Source of the DNA: Lentimonas sp002292345
GTDB taxonomy: Bacteria > Verrucomicrobiota > Verrucomicrobiia > Opitutales > Coraliomargaritaceae
Length of the DNA: 64,000 bases
Assembly (NCBI GenBank): GCA_964187655.1
Contig: CAXLMP010000109.1
Location: forward strand, 34,359-98,358
Reading direction: 5' to 3'
Both the position numbers and the translations under genes were made by a program. The notes below the pieces were generated by a model. The model did not search any database and was not told the DNA's origin. It saw only the letters and a list, made by a program, of their open reading frames with translations. Positions 43,101-51,526 of the stretch are shown here, in pieces. The number at the start of each line of letters is the position of its first letter. The first letter of the stretch is position 1.

Positions 43101-43905
43101 ACGCGTAAATTTAGACGACATCGATGACCCCGACAAGCTCGCCGCACAACCAAAGCATGAGCGACGTGATCCGACCGAAGAAGAACTCACGGAGATGGAC
43201 GGCACAAATTGGAGCGTGATCGAAGAGGAAGTGTCCGAGTTGAAGAGCCGTATTTCGAATATGGGGCCAGTCAATCTCGATGCGATTAGTGAATATACGG
43301 ATTTGAAGGAACGGCATGATTTCCTGAAAAACCAGAGTGAAGATCTTTGGAATGCGAAAAATGCACTGGTAAAGAGTATCGATGAAATCAATGAGACGTC
43401 GCAGAAGTTATTCCGCGAAACCTTCGATCAAGTGCGTAAGAATTTTGCCTTCACGTATGAGAAGATTTCTGGTGGTGGTGAGTCTGATCTTATTTTAGTT
43501 GATTCTGATGATCCACTGGAATCGGGGATTGATATCATTGCGCGGCCTCTTGGAACTCGTTTAAAAAGCGTGACACTGCTGTCAGGCGGCCAGCGTACCA
43601 TGGCTGCGGTAGCATTACTGTTCGCGATCTACATGGTCAAGCCCAGCCCGTTTTGTGTGTTGGATGAGATCGATGCCGCGCTCGACGATGCCAATATCGG
43701 ACGCTTCTGTGAGACGCTGCATGGCTTTACTGATAAGTCTCAATTCTTGATTGTAACTCACAATAAGCGCACGATCTCTAACGCAGATACGGTGTTTGGT
43801 GTAACGATGCCAGAGAAAGGTGTATCAAAGTTGCTCTCAATGCGCTTCAATAAAGACACCAATCAGCCGGACTTAGCTGGCATGGATAATTCGCAGTCGA
43901 TCTAA
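40177..43905 (+). CDS. smc: Chromosome segregation protein SMC
   Basis: Condensin ATPase that organises sister chromosomes. Walker A GPNGCGKSN is at residues 31-39; long coiled coils run roughly 170-500 and 690-1000; the hinge lies between (about 505-670, starting FGEGAKAILGDKLGDL); the signature LSGGQRTMAAVAL is near 1135 and Walker B VLDEIDAALDD follows. The 1242 residues are typical. scpA and scpB are not adjacent. It is separated from the divergent LOG gene by 153 bases. Confidence 0.97.
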   Translation: MYLKEIVISGFKSFADRTRLDLRRGVTAVVGPNGCGKSNIVDAIRWVLGEQSAKALRGASMQDVIFEGTDKRKGLPTCEVSLTFTDCEAELGTAFNEVEIARRVTRDGGSDYYINGKVSRLKDIQRLFANTGIGRVSYSFMLQGQIDQILSTNPGERRTIFEEAAGITLYKAQRKEALNKLSLVDANLARVTDVIEEVSRQIGSLKRQASKALRYQRIKHRLTHLDLAFSSYRFTALKGSIDTVAGRANELRKKLESHTESMAADEEALASQKTARAELYDNMQELQQRVFNLRSEKENSENQAEFSAIRIKDLEARIAEYQKEIQGLEVQQDELAARARSESENKQLQSDVVDDSDRIFRDRNSELVNSQEQLGEMEAQLQQRRQAVLQAENRINRARSRCTTLEVELKTYQVKHAALTEALLTLKQEVVVLEKGHADIQRMLAKRREEQQLSEVALEKARTESKAIFQQFRTMQEQIQEQDRGIARKTAQLNVLEDLQAKFEGFGEGAKAILGDKLGDLVAKDSVSIISKELKVQSAFTSALQTLLGQAAEALFIGDPKQALTVIDKLDADQLGRACLQVNLEAGHSKLPGVKLPDGIVPAASVVLARDSNLSEAVTRLLTNCYFAESLEGFVQFWKAHPDFNFLLVATQNGEIIDCRGLIHGGRASGKKSSSVIERESETRKLRGEIDTERKALNTLRQQSTTLEDQRHDAEASVEEQRQRLSELASEVSGLVAEERNQGQKVEQNARSHHQSEEELERLDAHHSDSVQDLEDSKQELVAAEQGLLEERQNGTDLEDAIAHSRESRDQKREALADVRLELAEKKQRLESVDRVLGEVQRETASLQNRIIRRNQEIDTINEQISQLKGSGVEESEKSLELEKTLQVAAGQLSEDRAAIKEMDAKIAGVDGGLSGRRNEGRSFDQEMTRLEVRLAEERSQIGFIESTAQDEYQIELENVNWKTELWEGNVEFDKRVNLDDIDDPDKLAAQPKHERRDPTEEELTEMDGTNWSVIEEEVSELKSRISNMGPVNLDAISEYTDLKERHDFLKNQSEDLWNAKNALVKSIDEINETSQKLFRETFDQVRKNFAFTYEKISGGGESDLILVDSDDPLESGIDIIARPLGTRLKSVTLLSGGQRTMAAVALLFAIYMVKPSPFCVLDEIDAALDDANIGRFCETLHGFTDKSQFLIVTHNKRTISNADTVFGVTMPEKGVSKLLSMRFNKDTNQPDLAGMDNSQSI

Positions 43906-43946
43906 GTAGAGTTTGGGGTGTTCAATCCCGGCATGAAGCCACTGTC

Positions 43947-44906
43947 CTAACTGTGAGCCTCCGCTGAATCGATAGGTTTGTCGCTGGGTTCATTTTCCAC
44001 TGGGCCATTGAGTATAATCCAAATAAGTATCAAGCAGCTCCAGTAAGTAATGGTGCCGACGATTTCGTGCATGAGGTGGTAGTGATCCATCATTGATGGT
44101 GCTAGCAGCACTATAATCAGAATGCGTAGTGTGTTAAATATAAAGCCGAGAGTGATGCTTGAAAGTAAATTGAGGGCGATGTCGATCGGGCCGAGTCTGC
44201 GATAAATTGCCAGTAGCACCGCGAGCAGCAAGCTGGTCAAAATGACACCAAATCCATTACACTCGGACGCGACATGAAACGGATGCTCATTGACCATTAG
44301 TATGAGTTGGGGCGGTGTCGAGGCGGTGCTATCCTGTACGCCGAGTTCGACGGTCTTGCCAGCAGCACTTAGTGCCATCCCACTCCATTTACCCGCAAGA
44401 GTGCGTAGCGGCCAGTCTAGCGGGGTCATTAATATACTAAGTAACATGAACGCACAGAGCGTGCCAGTCGCAGTGTAGGTAATACGGCGCAGGCCTTGGC
44501 CGAAGATGAAGAGCACTAAGGAAGCGATGCCGAAGCAATAGGCTGGGACTGCGATTAGTGAGCTGAGCAGGTAAAAAACCTCTGATGAGGGCTGGATTGT
44601 TTGGCGCGAAATAATACAGAGTGATAATAAAGCATAGGATACCAAGAGTGTGTTACGGGCGCTCTTGTTGAGGGTGAGTGGCGCTTCGACTTTGATCCGA
44701 TTATAAAGAACGAGCAAAAAGATCGCCATGGCTAGCACGAGTAGGGCATTCAGAATTCGACTTTGTTCATTCGCACTCGTGGCGACCCAGAGTGTGATTG
44801 GCAGAAATGCGATACTAAGGCATGCATACAATAAACCATTTAACCAGAATTCGGATTGCGTACGCTTTTCCTTAAGACTGGCGAAGATCTGCTGACGATT
44901 AGACAT
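43947..44906 (-). CDS. Exosortase/archaeosortase family protein
   Basis: Polytopic membrane transpeptidase-like protein of 319 residues with about eight spans. The proposed catalytic residues are all present: C216 in ASECNGFG, R261 in NTLRI, and H280 in HEIVG. Exosortases process PEP-CTERM-type sorting signals and are linked to exopolysaccharide production. No PEP-CTERM protein is seen in this window; the polysaccharide export genes at 54-60 kb may be its partners. Its subfamily could not be assigned by eye. Confidence 0.85.
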   Translation of the reverse strand: MSNRQQIFASLKEKRTQSEFWLNGLLYACLSIAFLPITLWVATSANEQSRILNALLVLAMAIFLLVLYNRIKVEAPLTLNKSARNTLLVSYALLSLCIISRQTIQPSSEVFYLLSSLIAVPAYCFGIASLVLFIFGQGLRRITYTATGTLCAFMLLSILMTPLDWPLRTLAGKWSGMALSAAGKTVELGVQDSTASTPPQLILMVNEHPFHVASECNGFGVILTSLLLAVLLAIYRRLGPIDIALNLLSSITLGFIFNTLRILIIVLLAPSMMDHYHLMHEIVGTITYWSCLILIWIILNGPVENEPSDKPIDSAEAHS

Positions 44907-45106
44907 GTATGGAGAACTTGGGCGCAGTCGTACTTAATGACAAGGCTATCAGGCTGTGGACCTGTGTTGCGGAAATCGCATTGAGAGTCGAGGACGCATG
45001 TCTTCGAGGTCTCACCAAAGTCACTCTCGACTCGCTAGAGTACTTTATTTTACGGGCGCTTAAGCCTAGCATAACGCTGCATAAGATACAGTAAAGTGAA
45101 GTGGGC

Positions 45107-48100
45107 TTAGAACTTCTTTTTGCCACGTTCCCAGGGGCGCCGGTCATCGACTGGTTGCACTGCGATCGATTGAATGCGCACTCCCGCAAGAGCGGGGTGG
45201 CGCCGTAGTTGTTTATAATTTGTGCCAGTGATCGTGAAGGTTAGAGACTGTGCGGTTTCGGTCTCGACGATTTGATTGTCGACTAGAAAGCTTAGATTCA
45301 CACGGGTGGAGCCGTATTCAACATCAATCATCTCGCGGAATTTGTCGATGAAGTCAGTGGCGTTTTTCTCGTGTGGGTGCAGGATGAAGTTGATACGCTG
45401 AATGATGCGTGGGATCGATTGCTCGAGATCGAATACTTCGTGTGCGGTGAGGCTCATCTCGCCGTTACGTCGGCTAATCTGGCCGTGGATTAAAGTCAGC
45501 TTGCCGTCCTCAAGTCGCGCACCGTTTTTCTCATATGGTTCGGGAAACATGATCATCTCGTAACTTTGCGTGGCAGTTGCGAAATTAAAGACGGCCATCT
45601 GGCGACTGTCTTTGCGGGTATATTTAATTTGTAAATTACTGATGATGCCGCCGAGACGGAACGTCGTGCGGTCATCAAAGTTAACTAGGTCTTCGGGCTT
45701 AGTGAAAGTATCAATCACGGTGTCGAGCCCTGCGTAGGCATCCATCGGGTGTCCCGAAATATAGAACCCAAGCAGCTCTTTCTCGTAGCGCAGCTTTTCG
45801 GTCATCGGCATCGGCGGGACGGTCTTACGCGACGGGCCACTCTTGGCCTGCGAGTCATCCGCAATACCATCGTCGCCCATCATATCGAACAGTGAGCTTT
45901 GTCCTGCTTCGCGGTCGCGGCGCGTACTTTCTGCTTCGGCCAATTCGGAGTCGAGGCAGTCGAGCAGTGTGGCGCGGTCTTCGCCGAAAGAGTCGAAGCC
46001 GCCGGTCTTGATCAGTGCTTCAATCACGCGGCGGTTCACGGCCTTGTCTGCGGAACGGATGATGAAGTCGGTGAAGTCTTCGTAAGCGCCGTTGGCATCG
46101 CGTTCGTTGATGATGACAATCGAAGCCCCTTCGCCCACGCCCTTAATTGCTGCCATGCCGAAGCGGATGCTACCCCAGTCGTCTTTGATAATAGGGGTAA
46201 AGTCGCTACCCGAGTCGTTGATGTCCGGGCTGAGTACTTGCACGTTCATCGCATGGCACTCTGCGAGAATATTCGAGATTTTATCGGAGTTACCTTGCTC
46301 CGAAGTGAGTACCGCGGCCATGAACTCGATTGGATAGTTCGCTTTAAGGTAGGCGGTGCGAAAGCTTAGCATCGCATACGCAGCAGAGTGAGATTTGTTG
46401 AAGCCGTATTGCGCAAACTTTTCCAGCAACGTGAAAATTGAAGTAGCTGTTTTAGCGTCGATCTTGTTGGTCTTGCGTGCCCCGTCGATGAACACCTGCT
46501 TCTGCGCGTCCATCACAGACTTAATCTTCTTACCCATTGCGCGGCGAAGGATGTCCGCGCCGCCCAGCGTGTAGCCGGCAATGATCTGTGCGGCCTGCAT
46601 CACTTGTTCCTGATAAACTAAGACGCCGTACGTTTCCTGTACCAAGTCTTTGAGCAGCGGATGCGGAATCTGCACTGTGGACGGGTCCTTTTTGCCCTCA
46701 ATAAATTGATCGATGAACTGCATCGGGCCTGGGCGATAGAGTGCGATCAACGCAATGATTTCTTCAAAAGAACTCAAGCCGATCTGACGGCAGAGGTTTT
46801 GCATGCCGCCGGACTCTAACTGAAAGACGGCGGTAGTGCGACCACTGTTGAGCAGGTCGAAAGTCGCTTGATCATCGAGTGGAACGTTATCAACATTAAA
46901 CTCAGGACGCTGCCGTGTGTTGCGCACATTAGTCTGCGCATCATCGATTACAGTGAGAGTTTTGAGGCCCAAAAAATCCATTTTCAGTAGGCCAAGATCC
47001 TCGCTAGGGTCCTTCGGATACTGCGTAGTGAGGTCGCCTTCCTGCAGAGTCACTGGAACCAGGTTTGTGATGTCTTGGTCAGCGATGATGACGCCGCAGG
47101 CGTGCTTGCCAGTATTGCGGATCATTCCTTCGATCACGCGGCCTTGCTCAATGATAATTTTTGCGACGGGGTTGTGAGTTATCTCGGCAGCAAGCTCCGG
47201 GGACTTTTTGACTGAATCGTCGAGCGTAATGTTCAGCTCGTCGGGAATCATTTTTGCGATCTTGTTGGCTTCGGCATATTCGAGCTCATTGACGCGGGCG
47301 AGGTCACGCACAATCATCTTTGCGCCAAACGTGCCGAAAGTGATAATGTTTGCGACGCGGTCTTTTCCGTATTTTTCGCGTACATAGTTCACCACTTGGT
47401 CGCGGCGGCGCATGCAGAAGTCGACATCGAAATCGGGCGGCGATACACGCTCTAAGTTAAGCATACGCTCAAACAAAAGACCGAAGCTGAGCGGGTCGAT
47501 ATCAGTAATCTTAAGCACGTAGGCAACAATACAGCCTGCACCCGATCCACGACCTGGGCCCACTGGAATATCTTGTTTGCGCGCCCAGTCAATGAAGTCC
47601 CAGACAATCAGGAAGTAGTCGACGAAGCCCGTGCCGGTGATGATCGCTAGCTCGTACTCGAGTTGTTCGCAGTAGCGCTTGTCGCCGGCCGAAACATTCT
47701 CCCAGTCGGCGCGGCAGGCGTCGTAGTCGGTGCCGTAACGTTCCTTGAGTCCTTCTTTGCAGAGCTCAAATAGGTAGAGTCCATTGGTCTTGTGCTTGAT
47801 GCGCTCGGCGTCACTTAGAGTGATTGGTTCCTGCCCATCACGGATGAGAATAGTGTTTTTTTGCACCTCATAGATGTGCAGCACGCGATCAAAGTTTTCG
47901 TGGTCATCGCCAGAGTTAATCTCGATCGGCCGCTCGTAAATAGGATAATGGTCTTCGCCAAAGGGCAACTTAACCTCGCACATCTCGGCAACAGCGGAGG
48001 TGTTAGTGATCGACTCAGGGATCTCTTTGAAGGCGAGCTCCATCTCCTCGCGTGATTTAAGATAAAATTGGTGCGAGTCATAACGCATGCGCTTCTGGTC

Positions 48101-48811
48101 CTTAATCTTTGCACCAGTTTGTATGCAGAGCAGTGCGTCGTGCGGCTCCCAGTCGGTGCTGTTGACGTAGTGTACGTCATTGGTGGCGACGACCTTGAGG
48201 TCAAATTCTTCGGCGATCTTTAACAAGCCAGGGATGATTCGGCGCTGCTCTTCAATGCCGTGATCCATGATCTCGATAATGAAGAATTCCTTGCCAAAGA
48301 TATCTACAAACTGTGCGGCGGCATCGCGCGCGTTGTCGTATTCGTCCTTCAGTAGGAACTGCGGGATGACCCCCGCTAAGCAACCCGAAAACCCGATCAG
48401 CCCTTCGCTGTGTTGGGCGAGGGTCTTCATGTCTGTGCGCGGGTTGCGGTAGAAGCCTTCGGTGTGCGCTTGTGAGACGATTTTGCAAAGATTCTGATAG
48501 CCAACGAAATTACGCGCGAGCAGGCCCATGTGATGGGATTTCTGCTTGGCGCGCAGTTCGTTGACTGTGGCTAGCTCTTGCTCGTAAATGAGATATACTT
48601 CGCAACCGAGTAGAGACTTGATGCCGTGCTTCTCCGCTTGCTTGAAAAAGCTGGTCAGCCCGTAGAGCACGCCGTGGTCGGTAATCGACAGCGCCTTCAT
48701 CCCCAGTTCCGCCGCACGTGAGCAGAGCTTATCCGTACGCGAGCAACCATCCAACAGACTGTGGTCAGTGTGGACGTGGAGATGGACGAATTCGCGGTCT
48801 TTTTCGGACAT
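45107..48811 (-). CDS. dnaE: DNA polymerase III subunit alpha
   Basis: Replicative polymerase catalytic subunit. The N-terminal PHP domain starts FVHLHVHTDHSLLDGCSRTD; the palm has GPGRGSGAGCIVAYV and the catalytic PPDFDVDFCMRRRD, where the two Asp bind metal; the OB-fold lies near residue 1030 (FRLGGIISNLQIKYT). The length of 1234 is slightly above the family mean. A consensus DnaA box lies 54 bases upstream of its start. Confidence 0.97.
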   Translation of the reverse strand: MSEKDREFVHLHVHTDHSLLDGCSRTDKLCSRAAELGMKALSITDHGVLYGLTSFFKQAEKHGIKSLLGCEVYLIYEQELATVNELRAKQKSHHMGLLARNFVGYQNLCKIVSQAHTEGFYRNPRTDMKTLAQHSEGLIGFSGCLAGVIPQFLLKDEYDNARDAAAQFVDIFGKEFFIIEIMDHGIEEQRRIIPGLLKIAEEFDLKVVATNDVHYVNSTDWEPHDALLCIQTGAKIKDQKRMRYDSHQFYLKSREEMELAFKEIPESITNTSAVAEMCEVKLPFGEDHYPIYERPIEINSGDDHENFDRVLHIYEVQKNTILIRDGQEPITLSDAERIKHKTNGLYLFELCKEGLKERYGTDYDACRADWENVSAGDKRYCEQLEYELAIITGTGFVDYFLIVWDFIDWARKQDIPVGPGRGSGAGCIVAYVLKITDIDPLSFGLLFERMLNLERVSPPDFDVDFCMRRRDQVVNYVREKYGKDRVANIITFGTFGAKMIVRDLARVNELEYAEANKIAKMIPDELNITLDDSVKKSPELAAEITHNPVAKIIIEQGRVIEGMIRNTGKHACGVIIADQDITNLVPVTLQEGDLTTQYPKDPSEDLGLLKMDFLGLKTLTVIDDAQTNVRNTRQRPEFNVDNVPLDDQATFDLLNSGRTTAVFQLESGGMQNLCRQIGLSSFEEIIALIALYRPGPMQFIDQFIEGKKDPSTVQIPHPLLKDLVQETYGVLVYQEQVMQAAQIIAGYTLGGADILRRAMGKKIKSVMDAQKQVFIDGARKTNKIDAKTATSIFTLLEKFAQYGFNKSHSAAYAMLSFRTAYLKANYPIEFMAAVLTSEQGNSDKISNILAECHAMNVQVLSPDINDSGSDFTPIIKDDWGSIRFGMAAIKGVGEGASIVIINERDANGAYEDFTDFIIRSADKAVNRRVIEALIKTGGFDSFGEDRATLLDCLDSELAEAESTRRDREAGQSSLFDMMGDDGIADDSQAKSGPSRKTVPPMPMTEKLRYEKELLGFYISGHPMDAYAGLDTVIDTFTKPEDLVNFDDRTTFRLGGIISNLQIKYTRKDSRQMAVFNFATATQSYEMIMFPEPYEKNGARLEDGKLTLIHGQISRRNGEMSLTAHEVFDLEQSIPRIIQRINFILHPHEKNATDFIDKFREMIDVEYGSTRVNLSFLVDNQIVETETAQSLTFTITGTNYKQLRRHPALAGVRIQSIAVQPVDDRRPWERGKKKF

Positions 48812-48838
48812 GAAGCCGTGATACTGGCAACCTCCCGC

Positions 48839-48877
48839 CGACTGTAAAAGTTAAAACGGAGAACTTATTCACAGTCG
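48839..48877. promoter_or_regulatory. Nested inverted repeat with a DnaA-box match
   Basis: CGACTGT (48839-48845) with ACAGTCG (48871-48877), and AAGTT (48848-48852) with AACTT (48862-48866), form nested palindromes between dnaE and the divergent DUF2071 gene. TTATTCACA (48865-48873) fits the DnaA box TTATNCACA exactly. Confidence 0.35.
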
Positions 48878-48945
48878 TGGTGTGTGGACGCGTTTAGATT
48901 TTTATTTCGATTAAAGTTGTAATGAATTCGGGTCTAAACTGATGC

Positions 48946-49635
48946 ATGAGATCTATGAAGTCTTCTAATCAGATTCAATCGAATCGGTGGGTGATCGCGC
49001 AGCGTTGGTCACATGTGCAGTTCCTGAGTTTTCGCTGCGATTTTGACGCGATTAGCGAACAGCTTCCCTCCGGTCTGGATTTGGATCTGTTCGATGGCTC
49101 TGCATGGTTGAGTATCGTGCCATTTTACATGTCGCACATTCGCTTCCGAGTAACGCCTGCACTGCCTTTTATTTCGCTGTGGGAGCTGAATTTACGCACT
49201 TATGTGACTTATCGAGGGCGGCCTGGTGTGCTTTTTTTGACCTTAGATACTGACAATCGCTTAGGGCAGTGGATTGCCACGCGCGTCTTTCATTTGCCGT
49301 ATCGAGTGCGAAAGATGAAGGGAGGCGTACAGGCTGGGCGCTATTCGTTTACTGCGCCCGATTCATTCTCGATGGAGTCCGAAGTTGGCCCATCGATCGC
49401 GGCGGATGCATTGGATCGCTGGTTGGTGGAGCGCTATCATTTATATACGTCGGACGGCACGTCGCTGTATCGCGGCGATGTGGCCCATGAGCCCTGGCGG
49501 TTGAAACAAGTCGCTAACCTGCGCTGGGAGGACCGATTGTCGCCTCAGTTTGGCTTCGATCCAGCGAACAATCTGCGCGCACGCTATGCGGAGCCGGTCG
49601 ATGTACGTTTTAAACCTTTTGTGAAACTATCATAG
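48946..49635 (+). CDS. DUF2071 family protein (YqjF-like)
   Basis: A soluble 229-residue protein of a family of unknown function. RWVIAQRWSHVQFLSFRCDF, WLSIVPFYMSHIRFR and ELNLRTYVTYRGRPGVLFLT follow DUF2071, as does LYRGDVAHEPW. A second ATG nine bases downstream could also serve. It stands alone, divergent from dnaE. Confidence 0.75.
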   Translation: MRSMKSSNQIQSNRWVIAQRWSHVQFLSFRCDFDAISEQLPSGLDLDLFDGSAWLSIVPFYMSHIRFRVTPALPFISLWELNLRTYVTYRGRPGVLFLTLDTDNRLGQWIATRVFHLPYRVRKMKGGVQAGRYSFTAPDSFSMESEVGPSIAADALDRWLVERYHLYTSDGTSLYRGDVAHEPWRLKQVANLRWEDRLSPQFGFDPANNLRARYAEPVDVRFKPFVKLS

Positions 49636-49640
49636 CATCA

Positions 49641-49739
49641 ATGATGAATCGAGACCAAGTAAAGGCGCTGCAAGATGGTCGTATTAATGGAAAGCTGATG
49701 TTTAGCCTGATCTATCTCGGTGATGAACAGTCGTTTTAA
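49641..49739 (+). CDS. Short unassigned reading frame (32 residues)
   Basis: Begins six bases after the DUF2071 stop: MMNRDQVKALQDGRINGKL and ends GDEQSF. Composition is protein-like but it matches nothing I know. It may be a small gene, a decayed end of a longer one, or chance. Confidence 0.25.
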   Translation: MMNRDQVKALQDGRINGKLMFSLIYLGDEQSF

Positions 49740-49809
49740 AGTCTGAGTGGGTCTTTTATAGACTGTGCCAGAGTGATGCCGTCTTTAGCACTCGAGCGCC
49801 GAGCGTAAT

Positions 49810-50529
49810 TTAGCGCTGATTGATCCATGTCGCACTTTCAAATCGTTCGCGTTCTTGCTGAATGCGGCGACTGTCGAACAGCGTGCGAAGATCTGCAACT
49901 GTATCGATTGGAATAGCGAGTTTGTTGGCTAGGGCTTGTTGAAAGGCCTCGGCGAAAGTTTGATAATCGAAGTCGTCGGGCAGTGCGTCGCGGGCGATTG
50001 AGCCTTGGACGAGAAGGCCTTCGCGAGTACGTTTCATCGCGGCGCCAGCGATTTTTGTGCCGTTGAGGTGGATCACGTCGTTGGCTGTGGGTTGAACAAA
50101 GCACTGCTCGGGACCCGTGAGTTCTTTGGCTGGTAGTTTGTCGCAGGCGCGTGGGCAAGGTGCGAGTTGGCTTTGTATGGACTGGCGTTCGAGAGCGGAC
50201 TGGATGCACCGGTGGATGGTGGCGTAGAACTCGGTGGCGGGTTGATGAGCCGGGGGTAGATCGATTTGCAGCGCGAGCGCGTAAGTCCAATCGTTGCGGT
50301 GATCGACGATGCCTCCGCCAGTGAGTCGGCGACACCGGTGTAGCTCCTCGGAGAAGGTCGCATTAATTTCTGAGATTCGCTGGGTGTAGCCGAAGGTGAT
50401 CGCGGGCTCGGTCCATCCGTAGTGGCGAAAGGCGGCGATACCTTTGGGCAGGGTGTAGAGCAGGGCCGCGTCGAGAGCCATATTTGTGGCGGCGTCGCCA
50501 AAGGCGTTGGGTAGAATGATGAGCGGCAC
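49810..50529 (-). CDS. Lipoate-protein ligase/octanoyltransferase-like protein
   Basis: Member of the BPL/LplA/LipB fold family. RRLTGGGIVDHRNDWTYAL is the substrate loop and LNGTKIAGAAMKRTREGLLV carries the catalytic lysine region. The length of 239 is near that of LipM-type octanoyltransferases and single-domain lipoate ligases; these cannot be separated by eye. It lies 14 bases after an RmlD-like reductase gene on the same strand, with no obvious link. Confidence 0.75.
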   Translation of the reverse strand: MPLIILPNAFGDAATNMALDAALLYTLPKGIAAFRHYGWTEPAITFGYTQRISEINATFSEELHRCRRLTGGGIVDHRNDWTYALALQIDLPPAHQPATEFYATIHRCIQSALERQSIQSQLAPCPRACDKLPAKELTGPEQCFVQPTANDVIHLNGTKIAGAAMKRTREGLLVQGSIARDALPDDFDYQTFAEAFQQALANKLAIPIDTVADLRTLFDSRRIQQERERFESATWINQR

Positions 50530-50543
50530 GGCGATCGGGGCTT

Positions 50544-51458
50544 CTAGTGGTCGGATGCACGCAGCGGTTCGACGCTGGTGAGCTCGTCGAGTTGCTCTTC
50601 GAAAGTCGCAGGCTTTGTTTTGAGTTTACTGACGATCGGATGAAGGTTGAAGGTAAGATTACTCGGTCGGTTGGCAAACTCGGGGTCGTCATCTTTACAG
50701 GCGGATTGTACGCTGTTGAGCGGTAGGCCGAAATGCTTAAGTATCCTTTGGCCCATTTCGAAGCGGCTCATTGTTTCCGCGCCCGCCCAGTGGAAAATCC
50801 CGTGTAGGTCGCGGCGCTCGGTGAGTTCGAGGAGTACTTCGGCGACATTCGAGGCGGAGCACGGTTGCCGGATTTCGTCGCAAAAGAGTTTGGGTGTTTC
50901 ACCACGTGCGATCGCGGCGAGGAGCCTTTCGTGGGCGCTGCGTTGGCTGTGGATGCTGTTGCCCATGAGAATGGGAATGCGTAGCACGACGGGGTCTTCG
51001 GCGTTGTGCTTTAGTACTTCGCGCTCGGCCATTAGCTTAGTTTGCCCGTAGAGACTGGTTGGGAAGGGCATGTCGGTGGAGCGGTAGGGTTCGGCGGAGT
51101 GCCCATCGAATACCATATCGGTCGATATGTGTAATAGGCGTGCGCCGAGGTGGGTCGATAGCTGTGAGAGGTGGCGAGGTAGGGCGACGTTGATCTTCTC
51201 GGCGAGTATGGCGTCGGCATCAACATCAGTGGGCGAAGAGATTGCAGCACAGTTGACGATGCAATCAGGCCAAAGTTCCAGTGCGAGTGCGGTGATTTTA
51301 TCGAGTGCTTGTGCGTCGAGTTGGATGCTTTGCTCGATCCCGCGCACGATAGGCTCTGTGGTATTATAAAGTGCGATGACTTTATGCCCGCGACGGATGG
51401 CGGCTTCGGCGTAGGCATTTCCGAGCAGGCCCGAGGCTCCAGTAAGTAGAATTTTCAT
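50544..51458 (-). CDS. RmlD-like NAD(P)-dependent sugar reductase
   Basis: Short-chain dehydrogenase of the dTDP-4-dehydrorhamnose reductase family. I start at the internal ATG giving MKILLTGASGLLGNAYAEAA (304 residues), because the Rossmann motif TGASGLLG should lie right at the N-terminus; an ATG 42 bases upstream is possible. STDMVFDG and the YGQTKLMAE catalytic Tyr-X3-Lys motif are present. Other rml genes are not nearby, so the true substrate is uncertain. Confidence 0.8.
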   Translation of the reverse strand: MKILLTGASGLLGNAYAEAAIRRGHKVIALYNTTEPIVRGIEQSIQLDAQALDKITALALELWPDCIVNCAAISSPTDVDADAILAEKINVALPRHLSQLSTHLGARLLHISTDMVFDGHSAEPYRSTDMPFPTSLYGQTKLMAEREVLKHNAEDPVVLRIPILMGNSIHSQRSAHERLLAAIARGETPKLFCDEIRQPCSASNVAEVLLELTERRDLHGIFHWAGAETMSRFEMGQRILKHFGLPLNSVQSACKDDDPEFANRPSNLTFNLHPIVSKLKTKPATFEEQLDELTSVEPLRASDH

Positions 51459-51526
51459 AAGTATCGGTAGCTGGTTTTTGTTGCAATCGGTCTTTGGCAA
51501 GGCAAGTTTAAAGCCTAATTATATCA

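Noticed and set aside
44909..45094. 61-residue frame on the plus strand between exosortase and dnaE
   Set aside because: No motif or ribosome site; likely chance in the dnaE-exosortase gap.
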